A stretch of DNA of 64,000 nt from the NCBI RefSeq assembly GCF_918731615.1, contig NZ_OU957226.1, positions 3,473,501 through 3,537,500 on the forward strand, read 5' to 3'. Positions 9,701 through 20,000 of the stretch are shown here, one piece after another; positions within the stretch are counted from its first letter, which is position 1; every line of letters starts with the position of its first letter. The notes beneath the pieces were generated by a model. That model ran no database searches. It was not told the DNA's origin and worked only from the letters and a program-made list of their open reading frames with translations. The stretch is from Flavobacterium sp. CECT 9288 (GTDB lineage: Bacteria > Bacteroidota > Bacteroidia > Flavobacteriales > Flavobacteriaceae). Made by a program: the position numbers and the translations under genes.

Positions 9701-10875
9701 CTGCGAAACAAGCTGCTGAAGCCAAAGCCAAAGCAGAAGCAGAGGCCAAAGCGAAGTTAGCTGCAGATGCTAAAGCGAAAGCAGATGCCGAAGCTGCGAA
9801 ACAAGCTGCTGAAGCCAAAGCCAAAGCAGAGGCCAAAGCGAAGTTAGCTGCAGATGCTAAAGCGAAAGCAGATGCCGAAGCTGCAAAACAAGCTGCTGAA
9901 GCTAAAGCCAAAGCAGAAGCAGAGGCCAAAGCAAGACTAGAAGCCGACGCAAAAGCAAAAGCAGATGCCGAAGCTCAAGCTAAGTTGGCCGCTCTAAATA
10001 AACCTAAGGATGAGAATTCCAAATCAATGGATAAAATTGCCGAGACTCTTGATATGGCCGGTAAAACACAACAACAATTATTGTCTCAGTTGAACGAGAA
10101 AGTGAAACTGAAAGAGAAAGAACTCCAGGATTTAAAAACGGAAAACGATTTAAGTGATAAAGGAATTGCGAGTGCCCCAAAACCATTTAAGAGCGCCGCT
10201 GCTCAAAATGCTGAGCTTGATAACTTAAAAGCAGAAATTGCAATAGTAAATCAAAATCAGAATCAATTATTGAGTAACTTTAAGGCATTGTATGAAGAGC
10301 GTATTAAAAAAGTGCCAAACAAGAACGATGCCCTTACTTTAAGCTACTTGCAAAGTATAGAGCAATTAAAAGCAGAGCAAGCAAAAGCGGAATTGTCTAA
10401 CAAAAACTTGTTAGCTACGCTAGAACAAATTAAAGTAGATACAGAAATAGAGAAAAAACGCCGTATCAAGCGTGCGAATTTCCAGAATGAAGACGATCGT
10501 TTTGCCAGAGATCAGGAAACCTTAAAACGTATTAAGGAGACAACTAAACTCAGTGCAACACCATTGAAACCAGAAGATTTTGATTTTGGTAACGAGCAGT
10601 TGAACATGCAGATTATCAAGAACATTAAAAATGTGGAAACAGGATATTATATAGTGTATGCGGTTCATGCAGACGTTGCAAAACGTGATGCATTCTTAAC
10701 CAAAACGGTTGCGGCAGGAGAAAATAAGGTGAATTTCTTCTTTGATGTGAAGTCTTCTAATTATTTCATCTATACCACACGTTTTGATAATTTAGATGAG
10801 GCGACTAAAACAATAGAGTCAAGAGGAAGCAAGCCGTACAATGCCAAAATGGTTGTTATAAAAGTTGAAAATTAA
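6778..10875 (+). CDS. sprD: SprD-like protein: PorP/SprF barrel fused to a long Ala/Lys/Glu repeat and SPOR-like end
   Basis: A 1365-residue protein in the sprD position. Residues 1-20 are a signal peptide. Residues ~25-305 form a PorP/SprF-type outer-membrane domain (FLINPAFSFAR; REWVQFENAPQTYLASYSGRF). After a Pro-rich linker, residues 413-1074 are 21-22 copies of a 31-residue unit beginning KLAADAKAKADAEAAKQAA, similar in composition to the TolA helical domain. Residues ~1080-1280 are further charged helix. Residues 1289-1362 (GYYIVYAVHADVAKRDAFL ... NYFIYTTRFDNLDEATKTI) look like a SPOR-type fold, which often binds peptidoglycan. If so, the protein would connect the outer membrane to the cell wall (inference). 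Repeats are 93 bp at DNA level and nearly identical, so assembly length may be uncertain. Confidence 0.85.
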   Translation: MKNIFFSFCFFFCLLQTIHSQDNGVVSFNIPVRNSLKFHKFLINPAFSFAREQNSYATIFNKREWVQFENAPQTYLASYSGRFGENQGIGIGLFQQNYGVLTTFGGVANFAQNVYLSEDNNLTFGLNLGFYKSGINTGKVVSNYTDPALGLVPSNSLLVVSPGINYGTAFFDFGLALNNAVLYNLETSQMVQDDPQRALQAHIMYTGFIDSNGFFDRSKFSGLVRTEIKKEQTILSGLMMFSIPNGVWAQAGYNSFHGVSAGIGLNLTSRIALEYNYEKALGNFTQFGPSHEIVLAYKFNGKYSNEDEEEGSILPKLEPKSVPNPPSTPKVTQKSASDIQKENDLKAAKAKAVADAAQKARQDKEAQVKAKAEENRLNREKAIADAAEARAKQLADAKAKVVVPVSAADAKTKLAADAKAKADAEAAKQAAQAKAKSEAENKAKLAADAKAKADAEAVKQAAVAKAKLAADAKAKADAEAAKQAANKPKPEEVAKAKLAADAKAKADAEAAKQAAEAKAKSEAETKAKLAADAKAKADAEAAKQAAEAKAKSEAETKDKLAADAKSKADAEAAKQAAVAKAKSEAETKAKLAADAKTKADAEAAKQAAEAKAKAEAETKAKLAADAKAKADAEAAKQVAEAKAKAEAETKAKLAADAKAKADAEAAKQVAEAKAKSEAETKAKLAADAKAKADAEAAKQAAEAKAKAEAEAKAKLAADAKAKADAEAAKQAAEAKAKAEAEAKAKLAADTKAKADAEAAKQAAEAKARAEAEAKAKLAADAKAKADAEAAKQAAEAKAKAEAEAKAKLAADTKAKADAEAAKQAAEAKARAEAEAKAKLAADAKAKADAEAAKQAAEAKAKAEAEVKAKLAADAKAKADAEAAKQAAEAKAKAEAEAKAKLAADAKAKADAEAAKQAAEAKAKAEAEAKAKLAADAKAKADAEAAKQAAEAKARAEADAKAKLAADAKAKADAEAAKQAAEAKAKAEAEAKAKLAADAKAKADAEAAKQAAEAKAKAEAKAKLAADAKAKADAEAAKQAAEAKAKAEAEAKARLEADAKAKADAEAQAKLAALNKPKDENSKSMDKIAETLDMAGKTQQQLLSQLNEKVKLKEKELQDLKTENDLSDKGIASAPKPFKSAAAQNAELDNLKAEIAIVNQNQNQLLSNFKALYEERIKKVPNKNDALTLSYLQSIEQLKAEQAKAELSNKNLLATLEQIKVDTEIEKKRRIKRANFQNEDDRFARDQETLKRIKETTKLSATPLKPEDFDFGNEQLNMQIIKNIKNVETGYYIVYAVHADVAKRDAFLTKTVAAGENKVNFFFDVKSSNYFIYTTRFDNLDEATKTIESRGSKPYNAKMVVIKVEN
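8014..9999 (+). repeat. 93-bp tandem repeats within sprD
   Basis: About 21 copies of a 93-bp unit, recognisable by the recurring start AARYTAGCTGCAGATGC. One late unit (around 9826) is 87 bp, having lost two codons. Copies from about 8900 onward are nearly identical, while the first three are shorter or diverged. A two-unit block (186 bp) with Thr and Arg substitutions occurs twice in a row from about 9008 and 9194. Confidence 0.95.
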
Positions 10876-10967
10876 TCATGAATGAAGATTGGGATCTTTG
10901 ATTAATGTATTAAATGCAACAGCCGTTAGAGAATATTAAAATTGGAATTTAAAAATAAATACGAAGG

Positions 10968-11005
10968 AACAGTCTAGTAGCTTCCCCCCAGAGTACTAGA
11001 TTGTT
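10968..11005 (+). other. Intercistronic hairpin with C-rich loop before sprB
   Basis: AACAGTCTAGTA (10968-10979) pairs with TACTAGATTGTT (10994-11005), a 12-bp stem with one G-U pair. The 14-base loop contains six consecutive C. It ends 22 bases before the sprB ATG and has no U run, so it is not a standard terminator. Confidence 0.65.
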
Positions 11006-11027
11006 ACTTCATTAAAATACCACTACT

Positions 11028-14000
11028 ATGAAAAAAACTACTTTTTTAAAAGTAATCCTACTTACTTTTATGTTTTTGCAAAGTTTTTTGTCTATTTCTC
11101 AAAACGTAGTTCCTTTTACACGTCGATTTGATCAAGACATCAAAGGAGATATGTTACTAATAGGTAATAGTATTTTGAATAGGAGATCAGCTACCAGGAA
11201 TCCAAACGATCCTTATAATGGTAACAATTTGAACTCTGATTTTAGTATGGAGTACATCAATGTTGATAACGGTGCCACTCCAGGTATTTTTAATTCTAGT
11301 AGTGCTAATCTAGTTGTTCCTAATCCGGTAGCCACTTCTGCACCTTGTTATAAAATTGTATACGCTGCTTTGTATTGGGGTGCTGTAACACGAGGAACCA
11401 CTCCGGTGACCAATGTGAAATTTAGAATGCCTTCTGGTGGTTATAATGACGTGGTAGGAACCGTTATCCATAATTCAACTACACCTATAGGAACCAGTTT
11501 GCCTTATGCCTGTGTGGCTGATGTTACTAGCTTAGTGACTGGAACCGGTAATCCAAATCCAGAGGGGACTTATACATTAGCAAACGTTTCTACAGCTCAA
11601 GGTACTAATAGGCCTGCAAATACAACTAGTGGTGGTACAGGTCTTTCGGCAGGTTGGTCGTTATACATTGTATATGAAGATCCTAAATTGCCTGCAAAAT
11701 CAATCACTTCTTACGATGGATTTAGTGCGATAAGTAGTACGGTGAACCTAGATATTGCAGTTACTAATTTTAGAACAATCCCAGCGGGACCAGTTCGAGG
11801 TAAATTTGCTTTCTCCGCTTTAGAGGGTGATGGGGATATTCCAGGAGATAACCTTTCTATAAATGGTACTCTTTTATCAGCTGCAAATAGTGTACCAACC
11901 GATATTCGTCCTAACACTAATTTTTTTAATAGCTCGGTAACTTATATTGACCCTGCAACAGGGCTCACTGAAAATTATCTCAATAGAACCCCCAACAGCT
12001 CCAATACGCTGGGTTATGATGCGGGTATTTTGAACATACCCAATAATGGAAATGTAATCATTGACAATAATGATACCAGCGCATTGATTGGGCTTAGGAG
12101 TAGTCAAGACGTGTATTTTTATTACTTTAATGCAATTGCCTTAGATATTATTGCCCCTAACATTGTTTTGACCAAGCAGGTTTTTAGTGATGCTTCTTTA
12201 ACCAATGATGTTGGTAATCAAAATGTAACTAGAGGTCAAGAATTGCATTATGCAATTGGTTTTCAAAATATAGGAAACGATAATGCCGAAAATTTTACCA
12301 TTACCGACGTATTACCTATTAATATTAATTTTGATCCAAATGACATTGTAGTCCCTAATAATTCTGGAATTACTTATGTTTATACTGCAGCAACAAGAAC
12401 TATTGTTTTTACTGTTCCTAAAAATTTGGTCGTAGTTAGTGCTCCTAGATATAGAATACGTTTTAAAGTGCGTGTGGTATCAGAGTGTAATGAATTAAGT
12501 GATGTATGTTCTAATTCTATCCAAAATCAAGCGTTTGCAGATTATCAAGGAGAAGCCAGTGGTATTAGGGTTGATGATCAAAGAAGTTTAGCTACTTTTG
12601 GAGCGTGTTTTTTAGGTACTCCAGCTCCAACCAATTTCTTAGTAGGTCTTGATGATTGTATTTACACAAGAAATTACCAGTTGTGTGGTGCCAGTGTAGT
12701 ACTAACTGCAGCCAACGGATACGATGCTTATTCATGGTCAACCAGCCCATCAGGAACTCCAGTAATAGGAACTACACAATCTATTACAGTAACTCAAACC
12801 GGAACCTTTTATGTAACTAATTTTGCTACTGCTCCGTGTAGAACCATACGACAAGTTGTTACGGTTTCTCCTGCAGGTTCAGCAGTTACTAACCCAGTTA
12901 TTCCTTTTGCAACACAAACAGTAACCTGTCCTAACAATGGTAAACTTTTACCTAAAATATTTTTGTGTGGAGCCAATGCCAGCCGTTTAATAACAACAGG
13001 AGTTTCCGATGCTATTTCCATTCAATGGCAACGCTTGAACGAAGCCAGTTGTCCTCCCGTGGGTTCAGATGATTGTGCCAATGAACAAACCAGTTGTACT
13101 TGGACCACAGTAGCTACTGGACAGAATTATACTGCCGACACCTCAGGTCAATTTAGAGTAGTGTTTAATTATGCAGGGGGATGTTTTAATATTTTTTATT
13201 TTAATGTTTTTAAAAACTTATTAGATCCAACAGCTGATTCTAGAGATATCATTTGTAATACCACAGGACAAATTACAGTGGGTGGTGTTCCAGCAACGGG
13301 CTATGAGTTTAGTTTAAATGCAACTGGTCCATTTCAAACCAGTAATGTATTTCCAATTTCTACTCCTGGAGCTTACACCGTTTATATCAGACAACAAGGT
13401 GTGGTATCAAATCCATGTTTGTTTGAAGTACCAGGAATTGATATCCGAAGACGAAATTTCACAGTTAGTGAGTTTGTAACACAACCTTTATGTAATGGAG
13501 ATCGTGGAACCATAAGATTAGCTGCTAATGATGTGCGAGGACAATATTCATATATCTTAAGAAGAAATGGAACTATTGTAAACTCTTCTATTTTAACAAA
13601 TAATAACTTTTTTGATTTCCCGAATTTAACATCAGGTACCTACACTTATGAAGTTACAACAGAGGATGGTTGTCTTGGAACAGGATCTATAGAGATAAGA
13701 GAGCCAGATATCTTAACAGCTACAGTTAGTCTTACTAAATCTCTTACTTGTGAATCAGGTGAGATTACCGTTGCACCAGTAGGAGGAACTTTACCCTATG
13801 CTATATATGTCAATGGAGCTACTACTCCACAATTTGCTTATCAAATAAATGCACCTACAGCGGGATTATATGATTTATTGATTATAGATGCAAACGGCTG
13901 TAGAACCACAACTTCAATAAACGTAGCAAGTGTTCCTACACCAGTCTACAACACAGTAGGTACTAATGTAAATTGTTATGGTGATACTACAGGTGTTATT

Positions 14001-17000
14001 AATTTTAACATGACTGCTGATAATGGGTATACCGTAACCTATAGTATAGATAACGGCTTGAACTATGGTACGTCAGGACTAATTTCTGGTTTAGCTGCAG
14101 GGACTTACAATACCATCTTAAAATACACATTGAATGGAGTAGAGTGTCTGGAACCTATGAGACCTATTACCATTACCCAACCATCAACAGCTTTAACAGC
14201 CTCAGCGGGGGTATCTGAGTTAGCAGGTTGTGGACCAGCCGGCGAAGGAAGGGTACGTATAACTAATGTCCAAGGAGGAGTTGCGCCTTATGAATTTAGT
14301 TTTGACAACCAAGGATCTTGGACCACTGTAAATAATGCTTTGAAAGCGCCAGGTAATTATATTCTGTATGTAAGAGACCGCAACAATTGTATTTTTCAAG
14401 CTCCAGTAACGGTAGATCCTGCACCATCTCCACCTAATATTAGTATTGCTACACCAGTTGATTTTAATTGTGACGGAACAGCCACAAGCACAGTTACAGT
14501 AAATAATCCAGGTAATATCAATTACACCTATAATTATTTTATTGATGGTATACAAAACCCTAATACTCCAAGTAATATTTTCTTAAACGTTACCCCTGGA
14601 CCTCATGACATAAGGATAGATTATCAATTGTCTACTGTAACTACATTTAGTAATTTGTTGTTTGAGGATTTTGGTAGAGATTCATCCGTTTATACAAATA
14701 CTTCGTCTCCTGATGCATCATCTCCTGGAATTAATCCTGCTTTTTGTTGGGAACGTCAAATAGATGCTACTAGATGTAATAATAATAGATTGTTTGGAAA
14801 TGGAGAGTATACTGTAACAAGTAGTTTACGTAATAATCCATTTGGTGGCTGGCATAATCCAGTGGATCATACTTCGGGTAGTGCTACAGGACGTTATTTA
14901 GCTGTTGATGCAGGAAATGCAATACCAAATAACGCAGTTTTGTATAGAAAACAAATTAGAGATATTATACCTAATCAACCCATTAGAGTTCGTTTTTATG
15001 CTACAAATTTATTAAGAGTTGGGAACAACCAACCAGATGCTTCCTTAACTGTTGAGTTACAAAATGCCGCAGGTGTTTCTTTGTCTTCAAGTTCTACTGG
15101 TGGAATACCAAAAACTAATGGATGGGTCATGTATGAAAGAGAAATAAATCCAGGAAATAATACTATTTTAGATTTTGTATTGCGCCTAGAAGTTGCTCAA
15201 GTTAACGGTATCGATTTTGCGGTCGATGATATAGAAGTATATCAATTGCCACGAGCATGCGTTACCTCAAGAACTATAAATATCGAAGTACCTACAGGTC
15301 GTGCGTTTGAAGCTCAAGTTAATGGACAACGCAATGTGTCTTGTGCAGGAGGTGCTGATGGCGGATTTACCATCACGGCTCAAAATTTTGATGCCACTAC
15401 TGGTTTTGAATATTCATTAAATAATGGTGGTGCATGGAGTGCTGCTCAGTTAACTTCTCCTATAGTTATAAATACATTAGGCGTTAATTCATATAATGTT
15501 TTGGTTCGTCCTGTAGGTTCTACAGTTACGGCTTGTTCTAAATCATTTACAGTAAACATCACTGCGCCTGCTGCTGTAACCGCTGTTGCTGCAATACTTA
15601 CTCCGGCAACGTGTACCACAGGAGCAACCATACGTGCAACCGGCGGAGGAGGAACTCCAGCCTATCAATATGAATTGCGTGATAGCAATGGTACTTCAGT
15701 AATTACCGCTTTTAATACTAGTAGAGATTTTACTAATGTTCCAGCAGGAAATTACATGGTATTTGTAAGAGACGCTAATATTTGTTCTAATCCAGTTGGA
15801 TTTCCAATAACTGTAACTGCACCTCCAGGAGTAACTGCTACACTGGCTACTACCACTGATTATTGTTATACTACCGCTAATCCAGCAACACTTGTTGTCA
15901 ATGTTACGGGAGGAACAGGGCCTTTTACCTATCAATTAGACAGTAACACTGCTGAAAGTTCAGCTTTAACCACTTATCCTTTTCCGAATGTTACGCCAGG
16001 AACCCACACTATTGTAGTAACAGATAGCAACAATTGTACATCAACAATTTCTAATATTGTTATTGCCCCACAGTTAGGTTTCAATGTTTCTTTAATTAAT
16101 GATTTAACGTGTTTAGTTGATGCCTCTATTGGTAATCCAGTTATTACAAACGGATACGGCCCAACTTACACCTACATCGTATCTCGCGATTCGGGAACAC
16201 CTACTGCAGTGACTTCATTCCCATTTACTGCAACTCAAGCCGGTAGTTATGTATTCACGGTGACAGACAGCCGTGGTTGTCCTGCAACAAGTAATCCTAT
16301 TGTAGTAACACCAAAAACAACTCCGACACATATTACCGCAAAAACAGATATTACGTGCAACGGCTTGAATAACGGTACCATAACGGTAACCCCTTCAGGA
16401 GGATTTACTACTACTTATACGTATGCTATAAAATTAAGTACGGCTACTGCTTATACAACGCAAGCTACCAGCCAGTTTACCAGTTTAGCTGCAGGTACTT
16501 ATGATATTAAAGTAATTGACAGCAAAGGTTGTGAGTCTACGCCAACGCAAGTAACGATTATAAATCCAACACCAATTGTACCAAACGCTAGTGCAACAGC
16601 ATTTAGTTGTAGTCCTACCAATGCACCTCAATCGGCTACCATAACTGTTGCACCAACAGGTGGAACAGGAACGTATACGTATAGTTATAACAACGGAGGT
16701 AGTTTTGGACCAAGCAATACTTTAGTTGTAAACAATAATGGCAGCGTTCAAACTATTCGAGTAGTAGTTAGAGACGCTAACGGTTGTTTGTCACCAATGC
16801 AACAAATAGATTTACAACCATTAAATTCACCAATGAATTTAACTTTTAGTAACGCAGCAGTTACTTGTACAAATCCTACTACAACGGTAACTGTAACGGC
16901 TACAAATGGAGTAGGAGCCTTAACGTTCTTGATTACAGGAACAAATTCAGGAACTAATTCAACGTTTTTTACACCAGCCACGACATCGGGAGCAACGGCT

Positions 17001-20000
17001 TCGTTCCCTAATTTATTACCAGGAAACTACACGTTTAGAGTAACCGATGCCAATGGTTGCTACTACACCGAATCACATAATATTGACCCAGTTACGCCTA
17101 TAGCCGTTGCGGCTAATAAAACCAGCGATGTTTTGTGCCAAGGCGGAAGTACAGGATCAGGAACCTATACCGTTTCTGGAAATGCTACTATAGGGGCTTA
17201 TACCTTTACATTAACTTTAGGAACATTAGGAACAGGAACCTTAACCCAATCAGGAAATGTACTTACCCTAAGCAATGTGGCAGCAGGTACGTATACCGTA
17301 CGTGTTACGGATACGGCAACAGGTTGTTTTGCTGATGGAACCATTACCATCAACCAGCCAGTGGCACCATTAGCGATTACTAATGCAGTTGCAACCAATT
17401 TTAATTGCAACAACGATAATGCACAAATAACGGTAACTGCAACGGGCGGAACAACGGATTACGGTTACGCAGCAGTACCAGCAGTACCAGCAACAGTACC
17501 TACTACTTTTGCTAGTAGCGCTGTGGTAACGGTAGATACAAATAATGGAACTATTTTAAATTGGGTGGTTTACGTACGCGATGCTAACGGATGTACTACT
17601 AGTAGGTCAGTAACCATAGCAGGCGATCCTGCACCAGCACCTCCAGTAGTAACCGTACCAAATCAATGTTCAGCGACAGGAAGCGGATTTACTATTACAG
17701 TAACCCCAGTAACAGGACCTTTAGGACCTTATACATATGGAATTTCTGGAATTACAGGAGCATTCCAAACTGCTGATACGTTTAACGTAGCACCAGGATC
17801 ATATACTGTGTTTGTTAGAGATAGAAATGGTTGCTTTTCTACAGGAACAGCAGTAACAGTAGCAGCGCAACTAACAGCTGGTGCAGCAGTTACGAAACCT
17901 TTAGATTGTACTGCTACGCCAAATGCTATAATTACTACAACTATAAATGGAGGACAAGCCAATTATAGTTATGTGATTACAGATAGTATTGGTAATACAG
18001 TTGCTTCAAACAGTGGAATTACTGGACCTACATTTACATACAGTCCAACAATAGCAGGTACTTATACGATTGTAATTAACGATGCTATTGGTTGTACAAC
18101 AACTACTTCAGCTACGGTAGCGCCAATAGCAGATCCAAGCCTAGCAGTAGCTGCTCAAGTTAATGTAAGTTGTAATGGTGGATCAAACGGATCTGTTACT
18201 TTAATTGGATCAGGAGGTTCAGGCGGATATCTTTACAGTAATGACAACATCACATTTGGACCAAGTGCTACTTTTACAAACTTAGCAGCGGGTACCTATA
18301 CTTTTTACGTACGTGATTCTAAAGAATGTGATACTTCAATTAACGTAACGATCACTGAACCAGCAAATGCTTTGGTAGCAACAGCTGACGTTGTACCATT
18401 TGAATGTAACGCTTCTAACGCTCCAGTAGCAGGAACAGTAACAGTGAATGTAACTTCTGGAACCGGAACAGCTCCATATACTTATAGTTTTAACGGTGGT
18501 GCTTTCACCAACAACAACGTTTTAACAATTAACAACACTACTGCAGATGTACCTTATACGTATATAGTACGTGACGCACTAGGATGTACCGTTTCAGGCA
18601 ACGGAACTTTATTCCGTTTAAATAATCCGGTAATAGGAACCATCACAAGTACACGAATTCTTTGTCAGCCAATAACAGCGACAACAAGTACAGTAACCGT
18701 TCCTGTAAATGCAGGTACTGGAGTAGGTACTTTAAGCTACACGATTGTTTCTGGTCCAGTTACCAACGCAACAGGAGCTACAACGGGAGTATTTTCAGGT
18801 TTGACTTCTGGAAATTATGTATTTAGAGTAACGGATGCTAACGGATGTTACGATACCGAGTCGTATTTTGTTGCTCCAGTAACTCCAATAGTAGCTACTG
18901 CAACTAAATTAACCGATGTTGATTGTTTCAATAACACAACAGGTTCTATTCGTTATAACGTAAGTGGTTTTGGAACAGGAAGCTATAGCTACACTGTAAA
19001 TGGAGGAACGCCAGTAACGGCAGAAACTTTAAGTCCTTTCGATTTGACCACTTTAGGCGCAGGAACTTATAATGTAATTTTTACAGATGAAGTTACAGGT
19101 TGTACAGTACCTACTTCTGTTACAATTACGCAACCAGCTCAAGCATTAGCAGCAACTTACACTACTGTAAATGCCAATTGTAAAGTTCCTACAGCTAGTG
19201 TTACTGTTACAGCAACTGGCGGAACTTCAACTTACAGATATTCATTTGTTACTTCAAGTACAACCCCAGGAACGTATGGAATAAGTGGTGTTGCTAATTT
19301 AAATCCAACAACAAGTACAACTTGGTATGCGCATATCATTGATGCTAATAATTGTACTTTTATATTGCCAATAACCATTGCTACCGATCCAATACCAACT
19401 GTTACGGCAACAGCAACAGGACAATGTTTGGGGTCAGGTCCATATACTATCACTGCCTCTGGTTTAGGAGGAGTAGGTACACTAAGTTATAGTATCAACG
19501 GTGGAGCTTCTTACCAAGCAGGCAACACGTTTACCGTAACTACATCTGGTAATTATACCATTACTGTAAAAGATGCTAATAATTGTACTAGTACAAGTAA
19601 CGTTATTGCGGTTGCACCACAGTTAACGTTAAATGCTATTTTAAACAAAGATATTACATGCAATCCTGCGCCAACAGACGCGCAAATTACCTTAACACCA
19701 ACAGGTGGAGTAGGTCCGTTTACTTATACGGCGAGTCCTGCAACAGGAACATTTGCTGGTAATGTATTTACTACAAACGCACCTGGTAGTTATACATTTA
19801 CAGTTACTGATACGACTACAGGTTGTACATTTACTACAACAGCGGCTATTCCTGTAACAGCACCAACTACACCCGTTATTACCGCAGTAACACAATCTGC
19901 ATTCATTAACTGTAATGGTGATGATACAGCTGCCATTACTATCGCTATCGATAACACACAAGGACAATCTCCTTTTGTATTTAACGTAAGACAATTTTCT

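Noticed and set aside
7848..9929. A 693-codon open frame on the minus strand opposite the sprD repeats
   Set aside because: Its Ala/Ser/Phe-only composition mirrors the sense repeat in the complementary frame. It has no signal, motif or promoter, and exists because the 93-bp unit is stop-free on both strands.
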